Below are positions 1 to 13,251 of a stretch of DNA of 64,000 nucleotides, piece by piece. A model generated the notes under the pieces. It saw only the letters and a list, made by a program, of their open reading frames with translations. It was not told the DNA's origin and did no database searches. Position numbers and translations under genes: made by a program. Position 1 is the stretch's first letter. Each line of letters opens with the position of its first letter. Source of the stretch: Arbacia lixula (Eukaryota; Echinodermata; Echinoidea; Arbacioida; Arbaciidae); NCBI GenBank assembly GCA_963669155.1, contig OZ022586.1, positions 5,184,882 to 5,248,881 of the forward strand, given 5' to 3'.

Positions 1-520
1 CAAGAGTTGAATTCATATAATTTAAATCATCTCTGATTTCAAATTTCAAAGTTTCTGGTACATAGAATGCAACACCACCTCCATGTTTTTTAGTTCGACT
101 ATTTTCTACTAAATTAAAACCTGGTAAAGAAAAGTAAGCACTTGGATTTGAAGAAAACCATGTCTCAGATAAACCTATTATAGGACATGATGTTTGCATA
201 ACATTGTTTAGTAGTATTTTAGATTGATCAAAATGTTTATTGACACTGCGAATATTAAAATGCATGATACCAAAATGATCATCTGGCAACATTGTAAAAA
301 ACTCATGAGCTTTATCTTCAGAATAATATTTTGAAGAAGACCGATTTACAACATCATACAAATCTAATGTTTGTATTAGATCACCATAGCAATCATTAAA
401 GTCATGGTTGTCAATATTGACTTCATTTACTCCCGAATCATCTTCAAGTGTAGTATTGAATAAAGACAATAATTCATCATTGGATATTTCATTACATGAT
501 AGATCTGACATACTAGTCAT
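1..520 (-). CDS. LINE ORF2, N-terminal part with endonuclease domain (partial)
   Basis: An open frame starts at an ATG (518-520) and reads 173 codons to the window edge without a stop. After about 85 variable acidic residues comes FGIMHFNIRSVNKHFD, then IIGLSETWF and KHGGGVAFYV. These are the opening strands of the APE-like endonuclease of CR1/L2-type LINEs, with the metal-binding Asn (HFNIRS) and Glu (SETW) in place. This domain nicks target DNA during retrotransposition. The reverse transcriptase should lie beyond the window edge. The start is the first ATG in the open frame, so upstream translation by re-initiation from ORF1 cannot be excluded. Confidence 0.85.
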   Translation of the reverse strand, partial: MTSMSDLSCNEISNDELLSLFNTTLEDDSGVNEVNIDNHDFNDCYGDLIQTLDLYDVVNRSSSKYYSEDKAHEFFTMLPDDHFGIMHFNIRSVNKHFDQSKILLNNVMQTSCPIIGLSETWFSSNPSAYFSLPGFNLVENSRTKKHGGGVAFYVPETLKFEIRDDLNYMNSTL

Positions 521-1392
521 GACAAATAGTTAAGGAATTTATTATCAACAACATACTATTGATCGTCGTGATTAAATTTTCCCGATGAACGCAGTTTTCA
601 ATATAGCCCTTCGGAGAGAGTAGTGAAAGAAACACATAATAGAAAGTTGTACAAGACATAGAATCAAACAACATACACATAATACAAGAAAAAACAAATC
701 AGCTAAAATAGTGTACAAATAACTGACAGCTTGTCAGTTGTAAGTCAGAACAAAGTTACAAATAGTTGTGCTGGCCTCTCCAGCATCTTAGCAAGAAATA
801 AACACGACTCAAGGAAGGAGTTTTGCAATATAGAGTCAGTATAACAAAATAGAAAGAAAATATTGCAGACCTCGGTCACATTACGAAAGATATAAGAAAA
901 AAACAAAAACGGTCACTTGAGACACCTAGCACGTTGTATCGGAGTTGTGTTCCGTCAAAACAAATAGTGATTTAAGGGATAATTTCACACAGAAGAAAAT
1001 ATATACACATATATGTATATATATATACACATATGCACATGTCAAATATAGATATATAAATAGCGATCTAAGCCGTACCAGATTGTCTGCGTAAATATCT
1101 TAACATTATCCGTCGCTGTACCTGCTCAATCACGCACACAATAGTTTGTGCGTGCGTCAAAACGAACAATAACAGTTAGTAGTCTCTACTGCAGACTGAA
1201 CTTAATAACAACGGAAAGTGGATATTCAAAATATCAACAAATGATTCACAAATGAACAGTCATTTTAGAATTATTTAAATTGTATCAAATGAAAGAATAC
1301 AGTATGATTGCATTTGTGAGTAACATATAGTAAAATAACCGGTTTAATATGAGTGATCCAAGTGACACAAGTAATATACATCAAGTTGATTT
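521..1392 (-). other. LINE inter-ORF region
   Basis: An 872-base AT-rich stretch between ORF1 and ORF2 with no long open frame. It contains an alternating TA/CA tract near 1000-1050. It is long for an ORF1-ORF2 spacer, so it may include an inserted sequence; I could not define any ends. Confidence 0.4.
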
Positions 1393-2344
1393 TCATTGAA
1401 ATACATATGAGGTTCCACCAGCCTGGCGCCACTTTCCGGCAAAAAAACGTAGTTTTGTTCCTGTCAAGAAGAGCTCTTGTGCTTGCTTTGCCCACTTTCG
1501 CTTCTCTTGCAGGTCACTCTGGGTGAGGTCATCTACGATGAAGAAGTTCTCACCTTTCAGAACTTCCCTGTTTTTTTTCATAATTTCCACTTTGTCGCGA
1601 TATGACAGCATTTTCACCAAAACATGTCTTGGCCTACCTTCAACTTTCCTGCCGTCTCTGTGGGCGCGCTCGACCTTGGAGGGTATCTTGAACTTTCTCT
1701 GGAGGATCTCTTCGACTGTTTTAACGCAGTCCTCTCTCTCATCCCCTCGGGGTTCGGGAATGCCGACAATCCTGAAGGTTGTTTCGTCTGGAGAAACGTT
1801 CCCCTTTGTTGGTAGCCTCTTCTGATTTTGCTGCCTTGTCCCGGAGAATGTCTACTTCTTTGGATAAGGCGGCCATCTGCTGCTCCATCGCTTTTGTCTG
1901 CTGTTTTAGCTCATCGACACGTTGACGCTCAAGGAGCAGTGCCGCACCGAGATGATCCTCTACGTCGTGGAGCTTGGAGACAAGACTATCCACCGCTTTC
2001 TTCAGCATTGACTCGAACTTTTCAGTGAGCCGCTTGTTATACCTTTCAAGCTGCGGTGAAAGGTCATCCCGCTCTGCTTCACCGGGCAGTGTGCTATTGT
2101 TCTGACCCGAACCCGTTGTGTTTCCAGGGTATGGTGATGCGGTTTCTATGGTGCGAGCTATGGGTGTAGTGGTCGGGGTTGTTGCTGGATTGAAGATCGG
2201 TGCGGCTTGGTTCAAAGCCTTTGGCGGGGTCGATTTGGCCGCGTTCATGGGCAAAGCTCCCGCGTGGATTTTCGGGCTTTGACCAGCTTTCGACGTCGAT
2301 GATTTAGCGTTGGGCCTTTTCGATCTGGTCGACATCTGGCTCAT
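1393..2344 (-). pseudogene. LINE ORF1 with one frameshift
   Basis: The frame starts at an ATG (2342-2344) with a basic, Pro/Thr-rich N-terminus. A long coiled coil follows (residues about 95-185; LTEKFESMLKKAVDSLVSKL onward), then RRNNL. At about 1775 the family-typical continuation RIVGIPEPRGD shifts by one base into another frame. That frame then stays open to a stop at 1393 (KVERAHRDGRKVEG, LVKMLSYRDKVEIMKK). The pattern of coiled coil, RNNLRIVGIPE, ERAHR and VK-YRDK is that of L1-type ORF1 RNA-binding chaperones. A single frameshift in an otherwise intact reading suggests recent decay or a sequencing error. Confidence 0.8.
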
Positions 2345-2791
2345 TGTTTTGGTTAAAATCGATCACACAAATGTTACTTTCTCATTCAGGAGTCAAATGC
2401 CGAGTCAGAATTGATTAGTAGGTCGCAAGAAACTTACATTTTACGAGAAGTCTGGAGAGGCCAAAATTCCGTGTGTCTATGTGTAGAGCGCCATCACCGA
2501 AAAAAACTGACCGACTTCAGTTTCAGCATCACAATCAAAGATAAATGCTAGCAACATGGTGACTTCTTATCAACATTGTGATAAGAAATCATTGTGTAGG
2601 CAACCAGAAAAATGTAAGTGTCTAGTTGTTTTTGCTTTTGAAGTTAGAAAAAAGTGTGCATTATTTGTGTTCTATGTCTTAGTGATTTTTTTTTTTTAAA
2701 CACTGGACCTATTTACTATTCCTTTGGATCATGCAATGTGCTAAAGAATTCATTGGTGTTTACAAAAGCGATGCTCCATGTTTACTCCACA

Positions 2792-3019
2792 CACTACAGC
2801 TCAAAGGAATTGGCATATGGAAAGGGAAGAAAGGGAAGGAGCCGCAGTTCTAAACCCCGGTATATTTTGTCCAGTGCAGCATGAAACATGATGCTTTTTC
2901 TAGGCTAAAGAATCGTGTTTTATGCTGAACTGGACAAAAAAATACTGTGGTTAAAAATTGTGGCTCCTTCCCTTTCTTCCCTTTCCCTTTCCCTATGCCA
3001 ATTCCTTTCAGCCGGAGTG
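2792..3019. mobile_element. Near-perfect hairpin MITE, copy 1
   Basis: The arms start CACTACAGCTCAAAGG and end with its complement. They pair along almost the whole 228 bp with a short loop near 2895-2912. Four relatives lie at 28255-28485, 29440-29667, 30628-30797 and 41225-41419. Copies 29440 and 41225 are flanked by TA on both sides, the target duplication expected for Tc1/mariner-type elements. No coding capacity. Confidence 0.85.
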
Positions 3020-3377
3020 TATGTGCTTCTGCTTCTAACCCAGCAGTAAACATAAATGCTATAGGGTTGAATTATGTGGCACAGAAATAGTAAGGCAGAA
3101 ATCCATGAAAAACTGTTTGTTTGAATGAAATCTGAAAACATCCGGGGCGAGATACATGCTGAAGTTTGTCATAAAATAATCTGCATGCAGTTGTCAAAAA
3201 GCTTCCATCTTTACTCAACTTTCATAAGAAAATTGCCTTCCCAAAGTAAAAAAAAAAATGTTTTCTGGACATGTTAATGTATTGTTTAAAGGCTAAGTAG
3301 ACAACATGATTTTACTAGCATTCTGCATTCATAAGGGCCAATGTAACGTCACCTTCGTGCACAAATCCAATGAGCTG

Positions 3378-3699
3378 AGGGGTGTTTCACCAAGCTGTTC
3401 ATAAGCTACAAACAACTTAACGAACGACTGGTGACCCCTTCTTGTGCTAAATCACATTCTGAATGATTTTGATTCCCATCAGCTGAAGTTCAAATCTGAT
3501 GTTTCAATGAAAATGCTTGTTGTTAACAAGTGTCTGAATACAAAGCATATGATTTGTCAAATTTTATTACGATTGTTGGAAATTAACTCACAATATGTTA
3601 AAACAGGAACAAAACGTGGTATCACATTTAGCACAAGAAGGGGTCACCAGTCGTTCGTAAAGTCGTTCATAGCTTACGAACAGCTTGGTGAAACACCCC
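3378..3699. mobile_element. MITE with ~75 bp terminal inverted repeats (Harbinger-like)
   Basis: The left end GGGGTGTTTCACCAAGCTG is matched by an inverted copy at the right. Similarity runs about 75 bp through GACTGGTGACCCCTTCTTG. Flanking CTG at 3375-3377 and 3700-3702 fits a 3 bp target duplication, as for PIF/Harbinger elements. The core (about 3455-3625) is AT-rich and non-coding. It lies about 107 bp before the NCOA6 splice acceptor at 3806. Confidence 0.7.
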
Positions 3700-3806
3700 C
3701 TGGTCATGCTATTCAGCCAGTGGCAGAGTCATATAACTGATCAGGTTGTGTCTTGTGATACCTTGTGTTAAAATGGTTTATATTTAATTTCTCCTATATC
3801 CTGCAG

Positions 3807-6800
3807 ATTCAGTGTCCCTGCATAAAGTAGAGCCGTGGAACAGCATCAAGGTGACCTTCAACATTCCCCGCCACGCTGCGGCTCACCTACGATCCCTGGC
3901 CCAGAATGGAGACCCCTCTCTACGGAACCTCGGCATCCTCTCTGTGCAGCTGGAGAATGGCAATGTGGTTGACTTGAACACAGGGCCTCCTCCCCCACCA
4001 CCACCACCACCACCTGCTCCCGTCTCTCAGCAACATCCTCAGCAGCAGCAGCAACATCAACCACCACCGCCACCATCTCCACAGGCTCAACAACTCCAGC
4101 AGCACGCACAACCCCAGCAGCAGCTTCAGCAGCAGCAACAATTGCAGCCACAGATGCAGTATCAGCAACACCACCAGGTCCAGCCGCCACCACTGCCGCA
4201 ACAGCAGCAGCAGGCTGGTCAGGTGCCCGTCAACCAGAACCCCACATTCTCATCGGTGCTAAATCCAAACCAGGGGATGGGGATGAACCTCAATGCGCAG
4301 CAGTCGCAGGCCATGGCTTCCAGAATGGGCGTGTCTCCTTCCCCCGGCCCAATGGGGATGCATGGTGCCGCTCCGATGGGCCAGACCTCACAGTCCCCAT
4401 TGCCTCAGGGCTTAGCGAGGGGGTTTGGGCAAGGTGGGGGTCAGTTTCAGCAGAGGGGTTCGTTCACTCCCAGACCCAACACTCCAACTGTCCAGTCCAT
4501 GTCGCCCAGTCCGATGAGCTCCATGACCAGCTTAGCGCAGGGACACAGCGTCACTCCCAGTCCGCACCTTCCTCCCCCGACCACCGGTATGATGCCTGAT
4601 AATGCCCAACAGCAGAGCAACATCTTCCCCTGGGGTAACCTCACGGGATTCCCTCAAAGGGGACAGTCCCAACAGCAGTGGTCGCAGATGCCCTTCCAAC
4701 CCCAGCAGCCACCCCAACAGCAGCAGCAGAACCTTCCATTCAGCATGGCCCAAGGGGCAGGCACTCACGGGATGGATGGGATGGGTCTTAATCAGGCTCT
4801 GCCAAGCTCAATGGGGAGTATGCAGCAGCAGCAGCAGCAACCTGCACTCCCGCCACGCCCCGATCCCGTGCCGGTCAAGAAACCGGCCCCGAAGAAGAAA
4901 CGGAAGAGCAAGAAGAAACAGCAGCAGCCTCAGATCCCTCTTCCACCTCCCCTCATGCCGCCAGACCCACGAACGATGCTCAACCCCCCGCCGGACCCCA
5001 TGCAGCAGACCAAAACCCCCAATCTGGCTCTACCGCCAAGTATCATGAACAATCCTATCAGCCCGCACACGCCGCCAGTGCAGCCTGGTGGGATGCCAGC
5101 TGCTATACAGTCTACCACAGTGCCAAGCTCTCTGCAGTCATCATCATTACCAGACGCTCTTTCACAAACGCAGCCGCAAGTCACATCAACAGCGTCAACA
5201 ACATTTCCATTTTCTGCAGAGTCAGTCCCAAGAATACCACATACACAGGGAGCACTAGTTCCACCGAGTCAGACATCTCAACCACAGGTTGGACAGCCTG
5301 AACTACAGTTTTCACAGGCTCTGCAAATGCCCTCCCATGGACAGCATGCTCCCGGGACAGCTGGCCAGGCTGTCCATACTCAACAAAACCTTGTTCAGAG
5401 CCACAACCTGGCGCTAGCTCAGCAACACCGGAAAGGCGCAACTGCCTCATTAACCAGCCCACTATTGGTCAATCTGCTTCAAAGTGACATTACAGCAACT
5501 CAGTTTTCATTTTCGTCTGAAGAACTTGTGAAAACGTCAGGAACGATGGTGGTTACTTCAGGGGGAGCAGTCACATCCAGAAATGAACATGCCTTGCTAC
5601 AACTGCAGCAGCATCTGCAGCAGCAACAGCTCCAACAGCAGCAGCAGCAGCAGCTTCATCCTGATCAAGTACATCATCTTCAACAACAACATCAACAACA
5701 ACAGCATCATCAACAACAGCAACCTCAACATCCACAACAACAACACCAGCAGCAGCAACAGCAGCAACATCAACAGCTTCAACAACACCAGCAACAGCTG
5801 CAGCAGCAGCAGCAGCCGTCTGTGCCTGTACACCAACAGCTTCAGAACCAGCAACACCCACAACTTCAGCATTTGCATCCTCAGCAGCAGCAGCAACTCC
5901 AGCATCTTTTTTCAAGTTCTGGCTTGCCACAAACAGCTGGCCATCAATCACCATTCTCACAGCAGCAGCCGCCCCCCTCCAACCTTCCAGGCCAGAATCT
6001 TGCCCCGTATTCCATGTCGTATCCACAGCCAATCTTTAGCACTCCTCCCATTCAAATGGGTGGGGCAGGTCCTACGCCAGTGACTTCTCTACCAGTATCG
6101 GCTTCAACAGAAAAGATGAACTTGACAACCACTGCAGGGTTTCCTGTGTCTCTCCCCAACCAGCCAGGACCAGGGGTGCCCAACTTTGCATCCACAAGGG
6201 CAGATCAACGTGGGATACCTCGGGGACCAAGCCCTAGGATGTCTGTTCCCGTCCCATCTTTACACTTTGACCCATCTCGGACTCAGCCGCATTCGGTTCC
6301 ATCGTCAGTAGCTGCACTCATGTCTGCAAGGCCCCAGATGTCTCTTCCAGGAGAAGGGTTCAGACAGCAGACTCCACATCCTACACCCACCTCACATCCA
6401 GGGATGAGAATGGCACCAGGATTTAAACCACAACCTGTTGCTTCATCGCACATCACTCCAGAGCCACCGAAGGTGTCTGTAGTCCCACCAGCCGCTGCTG
6501 TGTCCGCACCTGTCACATTATCAACAGGCAGTGCACCTGCTCCTCCTTCAGTTGCACCTCCCATAATGTCCACAGCAACTGCTGCAACTGCATCAAGTGC
6601 TAACAACCCTCTGCAAAGTGAAGGCACTGCTACAGCTGCAGATAAGAGTGAAGATGACCACTCTTTTGACGAGGAATCTGCAATGGCATCCATGACCGAA
6701 GCAGAGCGAGATACATTTGCCATGGCAGCACGCATTGTTCAGGAAGTTAAAGAGGAGCAAGAACAAAAAACTAAAATGACCTCTCAGCCCCCCTCAAAGG

Positions 6801-9800
6801 TTCCAGCCATTCCAGAAGAGAAGTCTAAAGCCATTCCACCACCTGCTGTGACTCAAATGCAACCATCAAGCCAGGCAAGCTTGAGTGCTAAGCAATCCTC
6901 TACCGCTTCATCTCCCCTAAGCCCCAATCCACCTGCTCCCCCACCTCCTCCAAGTACACGCGAACTTCTTGGCAACATCTCTCATCCCATAAGCGGAGGA
7001 CACAGTAAGACTGAAAGTCATTCAACATTTCAAAATATGCCGTTTCCTAGAGGATATAGGGGACCACCAAGCTTTTCTTCTGGAGGCCCAACAACCACAA
7101 CAACTGGCCAACGTTTTGGTCGTCCTTTTCATGGAAACAGTCGCAACACTTTGTCCCCCCGTATGACATCTCCCCCAGCTGTAACTAGTAGTCAGTCAGC
7201 TCCGCAATCATTCCCTGGACCAAATACCCCAGGAAATAGACCTACCAGTGCCCAGAATATAGAGAAAGGTACAGCAAAAGCTGCAGTAGGCCAAGATAGT
7301 GAACATACTCCTGTGCAGCCACCTGTTAGCAGAAGTATGGCAAAGCCACCAGGTACTACAGCAGAAGGGGGGCAGACTATAGATAAAATGGTAGAATTAA
7401 GTAGGCAGATGGGATTTGGTACACAGAGTGTTGCTGATCAAGTGCTTGGTGCTCAAATGCCACAGATGACAAGAAATGAACAACACTTCCAGTCGCCTAG
7501 TCCACAATACCAAGTCCCTGGAGTGAATAATCCTGTAAAGTCCGGTCCGTCCACGACTCCTGGGACAGCGCCTGTGTCCCAAACACCAAACGACACAAGC
7601 AACAATCCACCTCTGAATTGGCCGCTTGGTTTGCTCCCACCAACGTCTACCACAGTCACATCTGATGGACTACGATTTATGGAGAAGCTTGCGAACAACC
7701 CTCGAGCAACCCAGTCATCTAGGAGTACTCTGAGTACCCACATCGCTACTTCAGCAAGCAACGCAGGTGGTGGACCTGAGAGGAAAGATGATAAGTCTCA
7801 CTTGAAAGCACTGCTGAGTGAAATCAATGTAGCCCCACCGGTGCCAGCGTCTACTCCGAGTGCTTCGATGAAGGCCGCTGCTGAAGCCTCCTCCCAGTCA
7901 TTCAGTCAGGGTCCAAAGACTCAGCCAGCCTTCACACAGGGTGGAACTCCTACCCCTCACAGCCAAGCATACACTCCCACTCAGAGCAAGAGTGAAGATT
8001 ACTCCAAGGCAGAAGTAAGGTCTGAAATACAGCAGTTGCTACAAGAAAATATGATATCCATTACATCATCGGTGACACGAGCTCCCATGACGACTGCCTC
8101 ACAGAATGTAGTGATCAATAGTAATGTGCCCCAGCAGGGGAGCTCACATTTAACTGTGGAAGTGACCAAGAAGCAAGATGATATGCCTGTTCTGAAGCCG
8201 TATGGAGGTGTGACAGGGCAGATGGCTCAAGTGCAGCAAGGAACTGGACAAATGCCCGCATTGGGAGGAACAAAGAGTAGTATCCCAGTTCCAGAAGGTA
8301 TGCAGGCGCTATCTCAAGGGATGCAGAATATGCCACACATGTCCAGCCAGCCTTCAACGGGTACACCAGCGCCATCAAATCAGCAGCAGCAGTTCAGGAA
8401 AATGCCTCCAGGAAGCATCGCCTTATCTTCAGACAATGTCTCGCAACCAGATCCACAGAGGATGCTCATGCACGACATCCATCCAGTCCCTGGAGTATCG
8501 CCAACTCACCAACCGGGATATCCCACATTACCGACGATAGTCTCATCGCCTCATGCTGCAGAGCATACTCAGGAACCAGTCTCCAGAATTACCACTTCCG
8601 AAGCAAAGTCACCTGGTGTCGCAGGTGACAGGAATCTTCGGCGTCAAAGGAGTATTAGTCCTCAGAGTGAACGGCCGTTTAGCAGTGCAAGTGCATTGCT
8701 TAGTTCCATTGCAAAGTCTGCGAGTGGAAGAACTGTACCCGGTCCTGGGGACAAACTTTCTTCATCTGGGAGCAGTGTAGGCAGTGGTGGAGGAAAGCAA
8801 TCACCTGTCATATCAGAACCCCATAGCGTGTCACCATCTCCATCCCATGCACCGCCGGTATCTTCACCCATGCCAATCTTGCAACCCCAGATGGCAGAAG
8901 CTTCTCAGATTGCCGAAGCACTGGGAAGCATTCCGGATTCAGCCGATCTGACCAAACTTGCCACGTCTGCGATCCGTGGACTGAGTCCTCCCCGCATTCA
9001 CGACGAGGAAATCAAACCCCCTCCTCAGCACTCAATGGAGTTTCCTTCCTTGAAGCAGCGGAGACGGCGGTCATCAAGTGGTCGCTCGTTGACACCGCCG
9101 AGGGCAGGAACACCCCCTGTCAGCTTCAGACAGGGCATGATGACAGGACCAACCATGATGAGAGGAGGTACACCACCAGCTCAGACAGACAGGAGACACT
9201 CGCCAACAGTTCTTGGGGAGGTGATGGCGGGATCCCCTCATGGCATGAGATCATTGATGTCAGGACATCAACGAATGATGTCCCCTGTGAGTGAGTTTGG
9301 TCCGTACGGGGGACACGTGATGAAGAATATGCACCAACATCATGGCTCCTATCAAGAACAGTTTACAGGACCAGTGCACGGTTCTCCAAATCTTCCACCT
9401 GGCCTCATGGAGCTCCAAGGACAGCATCCGATGCCTCACCATTTCCTAGGGAGTGGAATGCCAGGATCTGGCAGTATGCAACAACAACAACAACAACAAC
9501 AACAGCAGCAACAGCAGCAACAACAGCAGCAACAACAACAACAACAACAACAGCAGCAGCAGCAGCAGACGCAAATGATGGCAGCACCATCTCAACAGGG
9601 ACAATCTGGGCCCACAGGCCCCACCGGACCTCAGCAATTTGTGCCAAACCCAGTAGAGACGTCTTCGATGTCACCTATGCCAAATCTTGGCAATCCTGCC
9701 CACGGGGTAATACCATCAGCTGCATCGTTACAGCAACAGTATCCCAGAGGCCCACCAGGAAGTCCGAGACTGGGATCTTTGGACACCGCTCCAGTCCCTG

Positions 9801-12800
9801 CGTCAAGTGGAAACGTTTCCCAGCAACCTCAAGCCACTCCTGCCATTGGGACGATGCAACCTCAAACGCGGAGTGACGTCCATGCAGATGTGATGGATTC
9901 GCAGCGAAGAATCCAGGAGTGGTCACAGAAACTAAACAGTAACTTTGGGACAGGGAACCCTCCAAATATGCCACCAACTGGAGCTGCCTTCTCAAGTAAT
10001 ACAAACCAGTATCGAACTCAACCCGAAACAGTTGGTGCACATGACAAACAGACTCTTCCTGTGACTCAGCCAAGCAGTGAGATAAGTGCTAGTAGTCAAG
10101 GGCAACCAACCATAACAAACTCTCTGACATCTAATGTGACCGCCGCCGCCATTACCACATCATCCGAGCCTACGGCCAGTTTTGCACAAGAGGCAGTACC
10201 GTTCCAAAGTCTGCAAGCTGGAGCGTCATCTTCTTCTTTACCAATGAGTGAAGCTGCTGTTAAAGAGAGAGAACAGAGCCAGAGGAGCCAAGGAATGCAG
10301 GATGGGTCAGGCATAGATACTGGAAGACCACCTAGCAGCCAAACAATGGCCACCCCATCTCAGCCACAATTGCCTCACGTGTCAGATACACTGAACTCCA
10401 CTAGGACTGTGTTAGACACCATCACCAAAGCACAGAAGCCACCAGAACTCTACACAGCCTCAACCATCGGAACGCCGATACCATCAGCTGTTCAGGTAAC
10501 AAGTTCCATGAGCAGTACGAGCAACTCATCCAGTAGTTCCAGCCAGGTGACGGCTAGTCAGCCCATCCCACCTTTGCTGAAACCAGATGGACCGCCAACT
10601 CCAGTTCAGATGGAATCAGGGAAAGAGGAGATTGCTGCTAAACCTGAGGAGGAGCCCACGTTACCAGTGCTGACCAGAGAGCTGAGTGACCCTAGTGAGT
10701 TTCCCCTTTTTAATTTTAAGATGTTTAAATCTTAATTTCTAAGAGCAGCCAAGGGTTAGTGACTGTCTGTTGCTATCACCTGGATTGCCACCAAGAGTCC
10801 ACCAAGAAATTTTACAAGAAATTCTTACAAAATACTGATTGACTTTACTGATAAACCAATTTGGCAGTCTTTGATGTCTCCTGGTGTCTTCTGCTACTCT
10901 TGGCCACTCTTGACATCACTCGAGTCTTGGAATGCTTGGCTGCTCTTGATGGCTTTTAGTAGGACTGATTGAAATTATTCATTGTCTTGAAATATTTAAG
11001 TTCCCGATTCTAGATTTCAAGATCTTGCAGTTTGTATTTTAGCAACATTCATTCCAACCAAACACTTCAAAAGTTTGATAAAGTACTGATTATTGCTGTT
11101 CTTATTACTTTTCACTTCAATGAATGTGATTTTCCAGATGAGTTATTTCAGACATTATTCAGTAATTACGTGAAATACTGATATATATGAGTGAGCAAAC
11201 ATAATAAATTGATATCAATACTTCACTCCAAATGAGATGCATACATGTAATATTTTTTTCAAAAAAAATTTAGTTTATGTGTGCATGCGATACTGATCCA
11301 TTAGTAATTACAAAGTGAAATGTAGCAAATCATATTTTCCTCATTGGTTAGGACTAAGAGTGAGGATGAAATTGAGCTTGACATTGTTCTTGGATCAAGA
11401 AGCGCATGAGGTTCATTCAATATACTGTAACATATTGAAATGAGCTGCGTTTCAATCTTGCAATGTCATTTATTAGCTGTTGATTGTTTTCTTTTTGCAG
11501 TCACCAGCCTAGAGAAAGAGATCACCGTACCCAAGCAGTCTGAAGTTCTGCAAGAAACGTCTAGTGCCACCCCAGACCTGCCAACGTTGTCGTCTGAAGA
11601 TAAAGGAGCTCCAGCGGGGGATGGGCCAGCCAAGACTGTGACGCCACCACGTAAAGCTGTGTTGGAGCCCCCAGTTCTCTCCAAGCCTCCTGAAGAAATG
11701 GGCCACATGGGCATGCTGGAAGAGGACATGAGTTCCTTGCACGAGGTTGGGTCAGCCATAGAGGGCGCCACAGCGAAAGAAGCATTACAACCTCCAGACC
11801 ATGATGATACGGACTCCACCAGCTCGCGGTCAGCGACACCCAAATCGCACCAGTCCGAGTCTGCGCCAGACGACAACACCTCACTCGCATCCAGGACACG
11901 CCGGTCTGGTCGGAAGTCGCCTGGAGCGGCTGTGGCTCCAGCCGTGGAGGGAGGGCCCATCGGGACCAGGAGCAGAAGCTCCATGGGGCCCGGGCCCACT
12001 GGTGGAGGACCTCTAGGTGCTGGAGGGGCGTCCTATGACAGGGATGGAGACGGAGGGCTTGACCAGGAAGGAGTCACCACCAGGAAACGCAGCTCCAGAC
12101 ACAACGCAAAAGGTGAGACATAGAGGGCAGTGTGCTAAATCCCTTTTTAGAGCCATCTATTCGCAGAATTTGGCCATTTTGGTTCCAATAGGTAACAACA
12201 TGGCGCACATTCTTTTGTCATCTTTTTTCCCAACAAAGCAACATGCACCATATTGCTACCAATTGAAACCGTGTTGGACAAACTCTGTGTATAGATGGCT
12301 TTGACTTGTTTCTCCTATCTGGCTAGAATAAGTTAAAAGACAGGAAAATGAATGCTGAAAATTAATGGAATTGAATAAAAGCAGAAAAATCTGATAACAA
12401 GATTGGTAAAAGTATGAGAAATATCAACAAATAATAGGGAAGTTGTGAATTTTCGAAGATCATGATTACTAACATTGATTCTAGGTCACTAACCTCCGTT
12501 GGCCCCAAATTACGTACCGTATGGAAATGCTATTATTCTTGTGTACCCTGCGTACACAAAATAATTCCCAAAGCATCTGAAGATTTTTCTCAAATCCATT
12601 TCTTTAATTGTTGATTAATTTATCCTTGGGGTTTAATTCCCCTTTGAATTACTCTCTTTTATATCAGAGTTTCAAACACACTCAAGGTACAGACCAAAAT
12701 ATTTGTTTTCAGGCAAATTTAACTTTTGTGGAATGACTAAAATTTGCTAAAGCGTTGTACAAAGATGAATCAGCAAATTGATTTTTTTAGTGATGATTTT

Positions 12801-13251
12801 TCAGTCAAATCGGTTAGAAGTCACAGGGCAATGAATGTTTTAAAAAATTGTTTTTAAATTTACGCAACAAAAATGGTAGCAAAGACCAATGAATTATGAA
12901 AATACATTTTCTTGGTATTAAACATCCATTCAAACATGAAGCTGAAATACATCTTAAGGTATATTATCATACTACATGTAGTCCAATTCAACTTGAATAT
13001 ACATAGCAGTGTGGTGGGGACAAAAGCATAAGCTTTTATAAATATTGACCCGGAATATAGTTGACTGGTTCAGTGATTTCAGTGCATTTGTACTCCAATG
13101 TGTTGAACATTGTTGTCTATTATACTACTGCTTAAATAAGAATAAACACTTCATTGATGTATTAGATCCATCCCTTTCCTCCCCCTCTCCAGCTGAGATG
13201 TACTACGGACCAATCCCTGCCTACAAGAGAAGGAAACCCAACCAGAAATAG
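3807..13251 (+). CDS. NCOA6: Nuclear receptor coactivator 6, C-terminal ~2518 codons (5' exons outside)
   Basis: Exons: 3807-10694, 11501-12112, 13193-13251, in frame across GT/AG sites; stop TAG 13249-13251. NCOA6 is a nuclear scaffold that recruits MLL3/4 methyltransferase complexes to nuclear receptors. Evidence: HKVEPWNSIKVTFNIPR and NLGILSVQLENG near the start match the conserved N-terminal block of vertebrate NCOA6. TSPLLVNLLQSD (about 5450-5490) is its hallmark LXXLL receptor-binding box. A second LXXLL (LKALL, near 7803) is also present. The protein is Gln/Pro/Ser-rich with basic clusters (KKKRKSKKK near 4890; KQRRRRSSS near 9050). The short last exon ends in YKRRKPNQK. The first exon begins in phase 2 after a polypyrimidine acceptor and has no ATG, so vertebrate-like N-terminal exons must lie upstream of the window. 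The giant 6.9 kb exon and several polyQ runs are notable. Identity is firm; the exact C-terminal exon is slightly less so. Confidence 0.93.
9479..9568 (+). repeat. 30-residue polyglutamine run in NCOA6
   Basis: Thirty consecutive CAA/CAG codons. The mix of CAA and CAG interruptions suggests the tract is less slippage-prone than pure CAG. Shorter Q-rich clusters lie at 4025-4215 and 5605-5905. Vertebrate NCOA6 also carries a polyQ tract, though nearer its N-terminus. Confidence 0.95.
10695..11500 (+). other. NCOA6 intron
   Basis: Donor GTGAGT at 10695 and acceptor TTTTTGCAG ending at 11500. The exon frame stays open 13 further codons to a stop at 10735. No repeat or exon-like sequence was seen inside. 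Confidence 0.8.
12113..13192 (+). other. NCOA6 last intron
   Basis: Donor GTGAGA at 12113; acceptor CCCCCTCTCCAG ending at 13192. AT-rich, with no recognisable element. Confidence 0.75.

Larger units (their letters stand above)
1..2520 (-). mobile_element. LINE (non-LTR retrotransposon), two ORFs, cut by window edge
   Basis: Minus-strand element read from about 2520 down to 1. ORF1 (2344-1393) is followed by ORF2 (from 520), which runs off the window. ORF2 carries an APE-type endonuclease start, as in CR1/L2-like LINEs. ORF1 has a coiled coil followed by a region like LINE ORF1 RNA-binding proteins. The 5' limit near 2520 is a guess, based on a short untranslated stretch (2345-2520). It lies opposite to NCOA6 and probably in one of its upstream introns. 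The clean ORF2 start and only one ORF1 frameshift suggest a fairly young insertion. The clade is inferred from motifs only. Confidence 0.85.

Noticed and set aside
5571-6032. Ala/Val-rich and Asn/Ser-rich open frames antisense or shifted to NCOA6
   Set aside because: Shadows of the CAG/CAA repeats in the real frame.
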